Assembly: GCF_900107045.1 (NCBI RefSeq)
Contig: NZ_FNON01000007.1
Span: 186,001-250,000, forward strand
DNA from: Amycolatopsis xylanica
GTDB lineage: Bacteria; Actinomycetota; Actinomycetes; Mycobacteriales; Pseudonocardiaceae
Reading direction: 5' to 3'
DNA length: 64,000 nucleotides
Below are positions 17,762 through 26,131 of the stretch, piece after piece (the first letter of the stretch is position 1; each line of letters starts with the position of its first letter). Below the pieces are notes generated by a model. It was given only the letters and a program-made list of their open reading frames with translations. It was not told the DNA's origin and searched no databases. The translations under genes were made by a program, and so were the position numbers.

Positions 17762-17783
17762 TGCTGTCGAGTACTCGACAGCA
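17762..17783 (+). other. 22-bp perfect palindrome in the chitinase leader
   Basis: The 11-base half TGCTGTCGAGT is followed directly by its exact complement, ending at the ribosome site AGGAGGA (17783-17789) and 9 bases before the ATG. It could be a second operator or an mRNA hairpin that affects translation or stability. Confidence 0.6.
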
Positions 17784-17792
17784 GGAGGACAG

Positions 17793-18998
17793 ATGCAACG
17801 AAGCAGACTGGCCGCCGTCGGGCTCGCCGCCGTCCTCGCCGGAACCGCCGCGACGCTCGCCGTCACCACCAACGCCCAAGCCGACACCGAGGCGTTGGGC
17901 AGCAATTGGTACGCCTCGGCCCCGTATCTGATGCCCGTCAGCAACAACCCGCCCGACCCGGTCGCCGTCATGGCCGCCACCGGCCAGAAGGCGTTCCAGC
18001 TCGCGTTCATCCTCGCGCCGAACGGCGGCGGCTGCTCGCCGACCTGGGACGGCGTCTCGGCCGTTTCGTCCGACACCGCGGTCGCCGGGGTGATCAGCCG
18101 GATCCGGGGCGCTGGCGGTGACGTGTCGGTGTCCGTCGGCGGGTACGGCGGGACGAAACTCGGCCAGACCTGCGGCAGTGTGTCCGCGACCGCGGCCGCG
18201 TACCAGCAGGTGATCACCAAGTACGGCCTGAAGGCGATCGACTTCGACCTCGAGGAGCCGGAGTACGAGAACGACGCCGCCATCGCGAACGAGCTGGGCG
18301 CGGCGAAAACGTTGCAGGCCACCAATCCCGGCCTGTTCGTCTCGGTGACCATGCCCGGCACCGCCGCGGGCACCGGCTGGTTCGGCACCCTGCTCATCGA
18401 CAAGGCCAAGTCGATCGGGTTCACCCCGGACAACTTCTCGATCATGCCGTTCGACGGCGGCTTCAACGGCGGCTCGTCGCAGGTGTCCGCGCTGGAGGCC
18501 TTTCACGGCCTGCTGATGAACCACATGGGCTGGGACAGCGCGACCGCGTACGCGCACGCGGGTTTCTCAGGTATGAACGGGAAATCCGACGTGTCGGAGA
18601 TGTTCTACGTCGCCGACTTCCAGACCGTCTACGACTACGCGGTCGGCCACAAGCTCGGCCGCTTCACGTTCTGGTCGGTCAACCGGGACCGCCAGTGCGT
18701 CGGCACCACCGACAACGGTGTGTGCAGCAACGTCCCGCAGAACGACTGGGACTTCACGAAGTTCAGCACCCGCTTCGCCGGCGCGACCCCGCCGACCAGC
18801 ACCCCGCCCACGACGCCGACCACGTCGAACCCGCCGGGCAGCTGCACCGCGGCGGAGTGGCAGAAGACGAGCGTCTACACGCAGGGCAACGTGGTCGCGC
18901 ACAACGGCCACAAGTGGACGGCCAAGTGGTGGACGCAAGGCGAGGAACCCGGCACCACCGGGCAATGGGGCGTCTGGACGGACAGCGGCCCCTGCTAG
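17793..18998 (+). CDS. Secreted GH18 chitinase with C-terminal CBM5/12
   Basis: A 401-residue exported chitinase. A Sec signal (MQRSRLAAVGLAAVLAGTAA) probably ends near ANAQADT. The GH18 barrel includes GDVSVSVGGYGG and the catalytic strand KAIDFDLEEPEYE, matching DxDxE with Glu as proton donor. A Pro/Thr linker (TPPTSTPPTTPTTSNPPG) leads to a chitin-binding CBM5/12 domain with AEWQKTSVYTQGNVV and AKWWTQGEEPG. It hydrolyses chitin outside the cell. The catalytic strand has Ala where many GH18 enzymes have Gly (DGxDxDxE), so a less common subfamily is possible. The upstream DasR-type site suggests GlcNAc-dependent control. Confidence 0.9.
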   Translation: MQRSRLAAVGLAAVLAGTAATLAVTTNAQADTEALGSNWYASAPYLMPVSNNPPDPVAVMAATGQKAFQLAFILAPNGGGCSPTWDGVSAVSSDTAVAGVISRIRGAGGDVSVSVGGYGGTKLGQTCGSVSATAAAYQQVITKYGLKAIDFDLEEPEYENDAAIANELGAAKTLQATNPGLFVSVTMPGTAAGTGWFGTLLIDKAKSIGFTPDNFSIMPFDGGFNGGSSQVSALEAFHGLLMNHMGWDSATAYAHAGFSGMNGKSDVSEMFYVADFQTVYDYAVGHKLGRFTFWSVNRDRQCVGTTDNGVCSNVPQNDWDFTKFSTRFAGATPPTSTPPTTPTTSNPPGSCTAAEWQKTSVYTQGNVVAHNGHKWTAKWWTQGEEPGTTGQWGVWTDSGPC

Positions 18999-19001
18999 CA
19001 G

Positions 19002-19047
19002 GTCGTGAGTGTTCCGGCCGGTTAGAACCGGCCGGAACACTCACGAC
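19002..19047. terminator. 22-bp perfect palindrome, GTGAGTG family, between convergent genes
   Basis: Arms 19002-19023 and 19026-19047 pair perfectly around AG. The arm begins GTCGTGAGTG and ends in CCGGTT. It lies 3 bases after the chitinase stop and 4 bases before the stop of the opposite gene, the position of a bidirectional terminator. It has no T-tract. Confidence 0.75.
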
Positions 19048-19051
19048 TCCC

Positions 19052-20557
19052 TTATGCCGTAACGGGAACCTGGACGCGGTAGCGCTTGACCAGGCCTTCG
19101 CCGCAGTCGACGCGGACCGTGCGCGACGCGACGACGTCGGCGTACGAGCCGCTCAGGTCGTAGCCGACCTCGGCGGACCCCGCGACCGTCTCGGCGTCGT
19201 TGGCCTCGCCGGTCACCGAGCGGACACGGCGGCGGACCGCCGCGTCGACCGCGTTCTCGACGCCGTCGGCGGACTCCAGGTCGGGGCCCGCGTCGGCGCG
19301 TGACCGCTCGATCAGCTCGGCGACCGGCCGCGACGTGTCGCTGACCGAGGTGACCGTGCCGCCGGAGTCGACGCGGACGCGGACCTCGCCGTAGCCGGGT
19401 GAGGTCACCGGGATCCCGTTGACCACCTGGCGGAAGGTGACCACCGCCTCGCGCACCTGGGCCTCGGTGCCGGAGCCGTCGGTGCCCGCCGAGGCCACGT
19501 GCTCGTAGCGCACCTCGTCGAAAACGAGGTCGACCGCGTCGGCGAGACCGTAGCGCTCGACCGCGCGCTCGGCGGCCAGCCGCACGGTGCGCACGCCGGG
19601 GTCGGCGCCCGGCTCGGCCGGGTGCGCGAGCCGCGCCTCCCAGAAGCCGTCCTCGCCGACGGACACGTGCGCGTCCAGCGAAGCCGACCGCGTCGAGAGA
19701 CCGAACCGCTCCCCCAGCGCGCCGCGCTCGACCGGGGCGGGCGCGTGCAGCCGCGCGACCGCCAGCCGGTCGGGCAGCTCGGCGTTCGGCGACCGGCGCG
19801 CGCCACGCGGTTCCGGATCGAACCAGCGCCAGGTGTAGAACGACGGCGTCGCGGCGGTCCGGTCGAACTGCCGCTCGTTGTCGAGCCGGTTACGCGCCTC
19901 GACGTCGGTCGCGCCGCACGCCATCACCGACGGCGCCTGGTGGCGGTCGATGCGCCAGCTCGCGTCCATCCAGGCCTTCGAGAACGCCTTGTTCTTGTTC
20001 CACTCCTCCCAGAAGTACTTGCCGTAGTTGGGATCGTCGATGCTTTCGGTCTCGAACCCGAACAGCATGCGGAAGCCGCCGTTCGCGCCGTGCCAGGTCT
20101 TCACCGGCGTCATGCCGTCGTGCACCCGCAGCGAGAGGCAGGTGGAGAAGAACAGGTAGCGGGCGTTGTTGTCGCCGAGGCGCATCGCGTCGGAGTAGAT
20201 CCAGTCGGCGCCGTTCCACGCCGCGCCCATCGGCGCCCGGTAGACGCCGGTGTTCCTGTCCATGTCCCCGTGGCCGGAATGGTAGGAGACACAGGACGCG
20301 TCGAAACCGAACTGGTCCTGGTAGTTGTCGTAGTTCTTGTCCCACACCCACGGCGTGACGTTCTGGTCCTTGAACCAGAAGTTCGGCGTGGTGAACTGGG
20401 CGACGTAGTCGTGGAAGCCCTGCGCGTCCTCGTGGGTGTAGCGCAGGCCGCTCGTGCTGGCGAAGGTCTCGATCGAACAGAAGCCGTACATGTCGGCCGC
20501 GGCCGCCGCCGTGGCGCGCAACGGATTCGCCGCCTCCAGCGAGTCCAGTAGTGCCAT
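19052..20557 (-). CDS. Caspase-like cysteine peptidase-type protein with FTP-like tail
   Basis: A 501-residue protein without a signal peptide. Residues about 85-145 read SCVSYHSGHGDM and RYLFFSTCLSL. A His-Gly after a strand (His96-Gly97) and a Cys at the end of a strand (Cys140) are the paired motifs of the caspase/gingipain/C13 clan. I believe this family is catalogued as a DUF (possibly DUF6345), unverified. From about residue 370, VVTFRQVVNGIPVTSPGYGE and VRVDSGGTVTSV resemble FTP/PepSY propeptide modules that inhibit or fold peptidases. It is third in an operon, 9 bases after the previous stop, with GGAGAAAA as ribosome site. Proteolytic activity is inferred; substrate unknown. Confidence 0.68.
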   Translation of the reverse strand: MALLDSLEAANPLRATAAAAADMYGFCSIETFASTSGLRYTHEDAQGFHDYVAQFTTPNFWFKDQNVTPWVWDKNYDNYQDQFGFDASCVSYHSGHGDMDRNTGVYRAPMGAAWNGADWIYSDAMRLGDNNARYLFFSTCLSLRVHDGMTPVKTWHGANGGFRMLFGFETESIDDPNYGKYFWEEWNKNKAFSKAWMDASWRIDRHQAPSVMACGATDVEARNRLDNERQFDRTAATPSFYTWRWFDPEPRGARRSPNAELPDRLAVARLHAPAPVERGALGERFGLSTRSASLDAHVSVGEDGFWEARLAHPAEPGADPGVRTVRLAAERAVERYGLADAVDLVFDEVRYEHVASAGTDGSGTEAQVREAVVTFRQVVNGIPVTSPGYGEVRVRVDSGGTVTSVSDTSRPVAELIERSRADAGPDLESADGVENAVDAAVRRRVRSVTGEANDAETVAGSAEVGYDLSGSYADVVASRTVRVDCGEGLVKRYRVQVPVTA

Positions 20558-20566
20558 GGTTTTCTC

Positions 20567-23359
20567 CTATGTCTTGGAAATCAGGTCCCAGCCGGCCGAG
20601 ACCACGTTGCCCGCGCGCGCGGTGTCCCACGGCAGCCACGGGCCGGTCACCGTGCTGCCGTCGGCCATCTCCCTGGTGAAGCGCAGCTCGACGCTGTTGG
20701 CACGCAGGTAGTCGGTGACCGGCAGGGTCAGCCGCAGCCGGACCTCCCGGGTGTCCGGGAAGTCACCGCCGACCTCGACCGGGTCGGCCGCGTGCACCCG
20801 CGCGCCGACGTGCAGCCGCTTGATGCCCCGCGCCGCGTGGTCGGTCAGGTCGACCACCACGAGGTCGGTCTGCACGTCACGGACGAACACGCGCAGCTCT
20901 TCGACCTTCAGCGGGCCACCGGCCGGCACGCACCGCGGCCAGGCCTGTGCGACCCCGGCGGGCACGGTGACCTGCAGTGCCGCGCCCGGCGCGATGGTCT
21001 GTCCCGACGCGACCGTGCCACGGGCTCCCGCCACGGTGAAGGTCAGCAGCTCCGGCACGGTGACCGCCCGCTCGATCCGGTTGGTGAGCGTCACGGTCGT
21101 GCCGGTGACGGTCGACGGCACCGGCCCGGTGGCGGGCGGACCGGCCACGTACGAGTCGAGCAGCAGCTGCGACGCCACGGTCATGCCGTCCGGCAAGGTG
21201 AACGTGACCGTGCCCGAGTAGCCGTTCTTGCCGATCATTTCGAGCACCAGCAAGGTGTTCTCGACCCCGCTGGCCAGTTCGACCCGCAGGTTGTCCCACG
21301 CCTGCGGCTGGACCTCGGGCCGCTCCGCATGCCCGGTGTCGGCCCAGCGGTAACTCGCGCCCGCGTTGACCGTGGTGTCCGTCGGGAACACCAGGCGCGG
21401 CGGGACCCCTGGCACGGCATAGGAAATCAGCCGGTACTCGAGATCACGCCGCACGTCCGGCGCGAGGTCCGGCTGCAACGCGGCCGTGAGGTGATACCGG
21501 CTGTCCTCCGGCTTGGTGCCGAGCACCGCGTAGACGACCACGTCGGGCCGGAACGCCCTGCCGTTCGGGTCGTCGGCCGGGAACCGGGTGATCCGGTAGC
21601 GGGCGGGCACCACGAGGAACTGGCTCGGCTGCTGCAGCGACCGGAAGACCTTGCAGTGCGTGCCGAAGTCGGTGGCGAGATCGGTGATCTCGGCGTACTG
21701 CTGCAGGTTCACCTCGCCGAGGCGCAGCGCGTCCTGGCAGCCGATGATCCGCTCCCCGTCGGCGAACTGCTGCCGATAGCGGCCTTTGTAGGTACTGCAC
21801 GGGAACAGCGTGGTGCTGTGCTGCCCGACCTCTTCGGTGGTCACGTGCCATTGCTGCCGGGGATCGGCCTGGATCGGCGGCGGGTCGCCGCCGTCCTGCA
21901 GCGCGATGCTCGGCCCGTGCCCGTCCACCGCTTCGACCGCCCGGCTGCCCGGTTCCGCCGCGCGGAATGCCGCGTCGCCCTTGTACGTCGATTCGTAGGA
22001 GTACGAGACGACGAACTCCGCGGGCCTGCTTTGGAAGCCCGGTGCGGAAAGCGCGCCGTACGCCAGCCGTACCCAGTCGTCGAGCAGGTCCACCTCCGCG
22101 GTCCAGACGGTGCCCGTCAGGCTGATCCTGGCGCCGAACGGCTGAGTGCGGGTCTGCCCGGTGGCCGCGTCCTTGAAGGGGACGTACAGCGTCATCGACG
22201 GCGAGCCGGTGAGCAGCGACCGCATGTTCGCCAGCGGGGCCCCGCTGGCGGCCGCCGCCTCTTCGGCGGTGGACTGGCTCAGCCGGAAGGTGACCTTGCC
22301 GGTCAGCCCGCCACCGGCGCGCTGCGCGAACGTGAACAGGAACCCGGCGCCGTCACGCGGGCTGTCCGCGGCGGTCGGCAGCAGCCGGAACTGCGGCTGA
22401 TACCAGCGGACGTTGGCCCGTGCCGCGTCGCGGGGGTACAGCCCGTCCCACGCCAGCGGCAGCTGGGGCGCGGGCGGTGGGGGTGGCGGGCCGGGCGGGC
22501 GCCGCGTCGCGCGGGCACCCGGGGCAGGCTCGTCCTCCCCCAGCACCACGTAGCGGACGTAGCGGTCGTCGCCGGTCCCGGTGAGCAGCCCGCCGAGCAC
22601 GTCGGAAAGCGGGGTGCGCCAAGCGGTTTCGGCACTGCCCGGCACCGTGGTGGTGACCGTGACGTCCATCGGGAACCCGGCGCTCGGCGCCGCCTTCAGC
22701 GAGTACCGGTTCGCCGGGTCGGTGGCCGGGAGGTCCGGAGTCTCGCGTTTGACCAAAAAGGACATCGCGCGCAGCCAAGCGGCGGCGACCGCGTCCTTCG
22801 CCTCCTCCGGCACACCACCGGGGAAGTCGGTGCCGTCGATGGACACCAGCACGGTGCCGTCGCCGAGCAGATAGGTGAGGACCGCGTACACCTGGGCGTG
22901 GCGGAGTTTGCCGTCGGCGTCGGCCATGTTCGCCAGCCTGCGGTGCACGTCGAGCCACTTGCCGCGCAGGCGGACCGAACGTTTCGCGCCCGCGGTGCCG
23001 TACGTGCCGCGCACGGTGATCGCGAGGCTGCCCGGCTTGCCGTCGAGCGCGTCGAGGACCGCCAAAGTCCTTGGCACGTCGAGGATCATGCTCAGGGCGA
23101 GCACGGGGTCGCCGCCCGCGCCGGACGCCTTGGCCAGCTCGGTGTCCCCGTCGGCGAGCACGGCGTCGACCGTGCGGAAGGAGGTGGCCGCGTCAGCCAC
23201 CGACAGCTCGAACCCGCACTGGCCGTGCTCGACCAGGTGCCGGACGGAGGTCTCGTCCGGCCGGGGCCGCCGGGACAGCGCGACGGTCAGGCCGAAGACC
23301 GGCCTGCCGTCGCCGTCCCGGCGAACCCGGGGTGCACTGCCGATGGCGGTGGTGCTCAC
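20567..23359 (-). CDS. Large protein of unknown family, operon partner of the caspase-like protein
   Basis: A 930-residue protein that I do not recognise. The start is the GTG at 23359, which overlaps the TGA of the preceding gene (GTGA); the longer open frame reaching 23659 is antisense noise within that gene. No signal peptide or membrane helix is seen. It is rich in beta-strand-like alternating segments, with a Pro run (PPGPPPPPPAP) near residue 305. A CSTYKGRYRQQF/IIGCQDALRLGE region with several Cys lies near the middle. Clear repeats and known catalytic motifs are absent. It is locked between the 750-residue and caspase-like genes by overlap and short spacing, so the three products probably act together. 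Confidence 0.72.
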   Translation of the reverse strand: MSTTAIGSAPRVRRDGDGRPVFGLTVALSRRPRPDETSVRHLVEHGQCGFELSVADAATSFRTVDAVLADGDTELAKASGAGGDPVLALSMILDVPRTLAVLDALDGKPGSLAITVRGTYGTAGAKRSVRLRGKWLDVHRRLANMADADGKLRHAQVYAVLTYLLGDGTVLVSIDGTDFPGGVPEEAKDAVAAAWLRAMSFLVKRETPDLPATDPANRYSLKAAPSAGFPMDVTVTTTVPGSAETAWRTPLSDVLGGLLTGTGDDRYVRYVVLGEDEPAPGARATRRPPGPPPPPPAPQLPLAWDGLYPRDAARANVRWYQPQFRLLPTAADSPRDGAGFLFTFAQRAGGGLTGKVTFRLSQSTAEEAAAASGAPLANMRSLLTGSPSMTLYVPFKDAATGQTRTQPFGARISLTGTVWTAEVDLLDDWVRLAYGALSAPGFQSRPAEFVVSYSYESTYKGDAAFRAAEPGSRAVEAVDGHGPSIALQDGGDPPPIQADPRQQWHVTTEEVGQHSTTLFPCSTYKGRYRQQFADGERIIGCQDALRLGEVNLQQYAEITDLATDFGTHCKVFRSLQQPSQFLVVPARYRITRFPADDPNGRAFRPDVVVYAVLGTKPEDSRYHLTAALQPDLAPDVRRDLEYRLISYAVPGVPPRLVFPTDTTVNAGASYRWADTGHAERPEVQPQAWDNLRVELASGVENTLLVLEMIGKNGYSGTVTFTLPDGMTVASQLLLDSYVAGPPATGPVPSTVTGTTVTLTNRIERAVTVPELLTFTVAGARGTVASGQTIAPGAALQVTVPAGVAQAWPRCVPAGGPLKVEELRVFVRDVQTDLVVVDLTDHAARGIKRLHVGARVHAADPVEVGGDFPDTREVRLRLTLPVTDYLRANSVELRFTREMADGSTVTGPWLPWDTARAGNVVSAGWDLISKT

Positions 23360-25608
23360 GCCCCCGCCGGGGAGTACGACTCGAACACCGACTCCTCGGC
23401 CTCGGCGGCCACGGGAGCGTCGGCCGAAGGGGCCGCGGAAGGCGAGTGCCAGCCGTTGCCGTCGGCCTCGACGCCGTTGGCCTCGCTGACCGGCAACTCC
23501 GGGTTGGCGGGCAGCGAAGGCCGGTTCGCGGCGACGGGCAGCGCCGGCATCTCGCTGCGCGCGACCAGGCTCTTGGTGGTGACGCCCTCGTCCTCCGGCG
23601 TCGGCACGGTCACCATCAGCGGGCCGCTGGCCGCGGAGTCCTGCCACGGGCCGGTCCACTCCATGCCCTTGGTGAAGATGCTGCCCTTGACGATCACCTT
23701 GACCTGGTACTTGAACCTCGGCATGAAGTCGGGCTGCCCGGTGAAGAGCATCCAGAAGCGGGGTTCGTACTGGTCGCCGTAGGCCCAGCTGAACTTGACC
23801 GGCGCGCGCTCGGTGCCGTCCGCCTTCTTGCCCTGCGCCTGGAAGGTGACCTCGACGAACTGCTTCGGGGTCTCCAGGTCGACGTTGAGCCCGATCGGCC
23901 CGACGGCGAGCCCGCCCACCTCGTCGACGCGGACCTCGAGGTTGATCTCGTTGGTCAGCGTGCCCAGCTCACCGGGGTCGAGGTCGACGACGTTCTTCTC
24001 GATGTCGACCCGGACGTTCGGGTTCTCCAGCGGGCTCGGCGGCTCGGTGAAGTGGACCTTGCGCTTGACGAAGGTCTTGTCCGGCGTCCAGCCGGCCGGC
24101 GCGTTCTGCACGTCCGCCGCGCTCTTCATCTCGACCGCGGTCGACCAGTTGGCCTTGGCCGGGTCGTCGGTGCGCTGGAACAGGTGGCCGTCCCACTGCA
24201 CGACGCCCGCGGTGTTCGGGTACCCGATCTGCGCCGACAGCATCGCGCACGGCTGGCCGACCCACTTGCGGGCGGCGTCCGGCCAGTTCACGATCGGCAC
24301 GACCGTGCGCGAGACCTTGCGCTCCCAGTCGGACAGGTACAGCGTGGTGAAGTACTTCTTCTCGTTGGCCGGGTCCGCCTTGATCTCGTCGTAGAGACCC
24401 TGCAGCTGGCCGCTGATCGGGAAGTCCTGGAAGTACGCGATCTCGCGCTTCTCGTGGTACTCGAGGTGCAGGTGCGTCTTGTCGCGGCGCAGCTTGAACG
24501 CGGCGCCGCCGCCGAGCCCGAGGAAGCCGCCGCTGGCCTTGGCTGGCTCCTCGTTGAATGCGGGCGGGTCGAAGATGACCTTCTGCGCCTGCTCCATGAA
24601 CTTCTGGAACACCAGGTCACTGCGCTTCTCGATCTGCTCGGTCAGTTTCGCGGCGTCGGGCAGCGTGGTGTCGACGAAGCAGTTGACGGTGATCGTGCCG
24701 TCCTGGCGCATATTGTTGAAGGCCGCCTTGATGTCGGCCGACCAGAACCAGCCGCCACCGTGCGCGGCCGCGGAGAAGTGATCCTGGATGCGGTCCCAGT
24801 CACCCACGATGTCGAGGGTGATCACCGGGCTGACCACGCGCAGCTTGAGGTTCTGCCAGACACTGAAGCCGCCGGTGCCACCGTGGAACGAGGTCCACAC
24901 GAGCGCGGCGGGCAGGCTGCCCATCAGGCCGGAGTAGGCGTTGTGCGCCTCCGGGGTGACCGAGCCGGGGCCCTGCCCCTGCATGTGGACGTACCACGGG
25001 TCGAGGTTGCTGGCCCGCAGTTCCCCGTCCCGCGGCACGGACCGCGGCGCCTTCCGAGACACGACCCCGGACGCCGACTGGATGGCGGGCGGCAACCCCC
25101 GGCTCGCGGCAGGCGCACCCGGCGGGGTGACGACGGGAACGGAGCCGTCCGGGTTCGGCGAAAGGTTGGTCACGGTGGTGGTGTTGCTGACCACGGGCAC
25201 CGGCCGGAACACGGGCTGGACGTTGTTGCGCCACCCCCACCAGCGGTTGGAGTTCCCGCGGTACATGTCGATGATCTGCTGCTGGGCCTCCTTCATGAGG
25301 TTGCCCGGAGGCGCCGACGTGGTCGAGAACCCGAGCAGGCCACCCGTCACCTCTTCCTTGCCCGGCACCCCGACATGCGTGCTGTCGCCGCGCACCCCGA
25401 CGAAGTGGATCATCGAGAAGATGTAGTCGCCGGTGTCCCCGTTGCGCCTGGCGAGGCGCACCTCGTTCGGCAGGTAGTAGTAAACCGGCGCCTTGCCCTC
25501 GGCCTGCAGCTCGTAGTTGTGCGCGTCAGGCAGGAAGTTGATGGTGTAGCCGCTCTTCGTGATCGGTGAGATGCCAGCGGCGTACAGCGGACCTACCGGA
25601 TCAGCCAT
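23356..25608 (-). CDS. Large protein of unknown family, first gene of caspase-like operon
   Basis: A 750-residue protein that I do not recognise. ATG at 25608 with GGGGAATTTCA just upstream is the start. There is no signal peptide. A short region of Asn/Thr/Pro low complexity (NTTTVTNLSPNPDGSVPVV) near residue 140 separates a small N-terminal part from a large core. The core is rich in Trp and aromatic residues (WYVHMQGQGPGS, SFHGGTGGFSVWQNLKLRV, GGGWFWSADI). The last 90 residues are Ala/Pro/Glu-rich and probably disordered, ending FESYSPAGA. It leads a three-gene operon with the 930-residue protein and the caspase-like protein. Confidence 0.72.
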   Translation of the reverse strand: MADPVGPLYAAGISPITKSGYTINFLPDAHNYELQAEGKAPVYYYLPNEVRLARRNGDTGDYIFSMIHFVGVRGDSTHVGVPGKEEVTGGLLGFSTTSAPPGNLMKEAQQQIIDMYRGNSNRWWGWRNNVQPVFRPVPVVSNTTTVTNLSPNPDGSVPVVTPPGAPAASRGLPPAIQSASGVVSRKAPRSVPRDGELRASNLDPWYVHMQGQGPGSVTPEAHNAYSGLMGSLPAALVWTSFHGGTGGFSVWQNLKLRVVSPVITLDIVGDWDRIQDHFSAAAHGGGWFWSADIKAAFNNMRQDGTITVNCFVDTTLPDAAKLTEQIEKRSDLVFQKFMEQAQKVIFDPPAFNEEPAKASGGFLGLGGGAAFKLRRDKTHLHLEYHEKREIAYFQDFPISGQLQGLYDEIKADPANEKKYFTTLYLSDWERKVSRTVVPIVNWPDAARKWVGQPCAMLSAQIGYPNTAGVVQWDGHLFQRTDDPAKANWSTAVEMKSAADVQNAPAGWTPDKTFVKRKVHFTEPPSPLENPNVRVDIEKNVVDLDPGELGTLTNEINLEVRVDEVGGLAVGPIGLNVDLETPKQFVEVTFQAQGKKADGTERAPVKFSWAYGDQYEPRFWMLFTGQPDFMPRFKYQVKVIVKGSIFTKGMEWTGPWQDSAASGPLMVTVPTPEDEGVTTKSLVARSEMPALPVAANRPSLPANPELPVSEANGVEADGNGWHSPSAAPSADAPVAAEAEESVFESYSPAGA

Positions 25609-25870
25609 TGAAATTCCCCACTACTGATGATGTGAAACCCCCAGGCGGAACAGCCCCTTGCTGCGCCCGGCCTCGAGAATGCCCGGCCGGGCTTGGACAC
25701 TGAACCGTCCAAAGTGCACGAAGAGGTGCGAACGGAACGACCGTCCCATGGGGCAACACAAAGGACAGTCCCCCTTGGACACCGGAGTGCGCCTTCTGCC
25801 CGGGGGGTCGTGAGTGTTCCGACCGCTTATTGAGGGGGAACGCAAAGGTGGCGTGACTGTCGGCTTGGGC

Positions 25871-25928
25871 TCGGGGGTCGTGAGTGGTACCGCCGGTTCT
25901 AACCGGCCTAAACACTCACGACCCCCGA
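25871..25928. repeat. GTGAGTG-family palindrome
   Basis: Outer 16-base arms start TCGGGGGTCGTGAGTG. The inner arms GCCGGTT / AACCGGC flank CT, and the pairing between them is imperfect. It is nested inside the larger inverted-repeat element. Confidence 0.68.
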
Positions 25929-25957
25929 GGGACCCGCCTCGCAGTCGGCGGGCTTGG

Positions 25958-26033
25958 GTCAGGGCCTCCCTCACCCGAACCCACCGAGTCAGGGCCTCCC
26001 TCACCCGAAATATCGGGTGAGGGAGGCCCTGAC
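25958..26033. repeat. Direct plus inverted copies of a 21-bp unit
   Basis: A unit beginning GTCAGGGCCTCCCTCACCCG occurs at 25958 and 25988 and inverted at 26013-26033. The second and third copies form a perfect 21-bp hairpin with AATA loop (25988-26033). A degraded fourth copy follows near 26044-26065. Confidence 0.72.
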
Positions 26034-26131
26034 CACCTGCAACCGGGTAAGGAAGGCCCTCACCCAGCCGCATCGGGCACGCCACATTTGCCCTTCCCCT
26101 CAATAGAACCGGCCGTACCACTCACGACTGC

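Larger units (their letters stand above)
25807..26128. repeat. Element with about 50-bp imperfect terminal inverted repeats
   Basis: Bases 25807-25858 and 26077-26128 are inverted, imperfect copies. Both begin (read inward) GTCGTGAGTG, then pass through TATTGAGGGG and a GCAAA-x-GTGGCGTG stretch. They enclose two further palindromes. The right end stops 3 bases before the STAND gene's stop codon. The element fills most of the 523-base gap 25609-26131, in which I see no gene. Confidence 0.65.

Noticed and set aside
20792..23782. A 996-codon open frame on the plus strand
   Set aside because: It lies fully antisense to the 930-residue operon gene, shows no domain and has the Arg/Gly/His-rich composition of GC-rich antisense frames.
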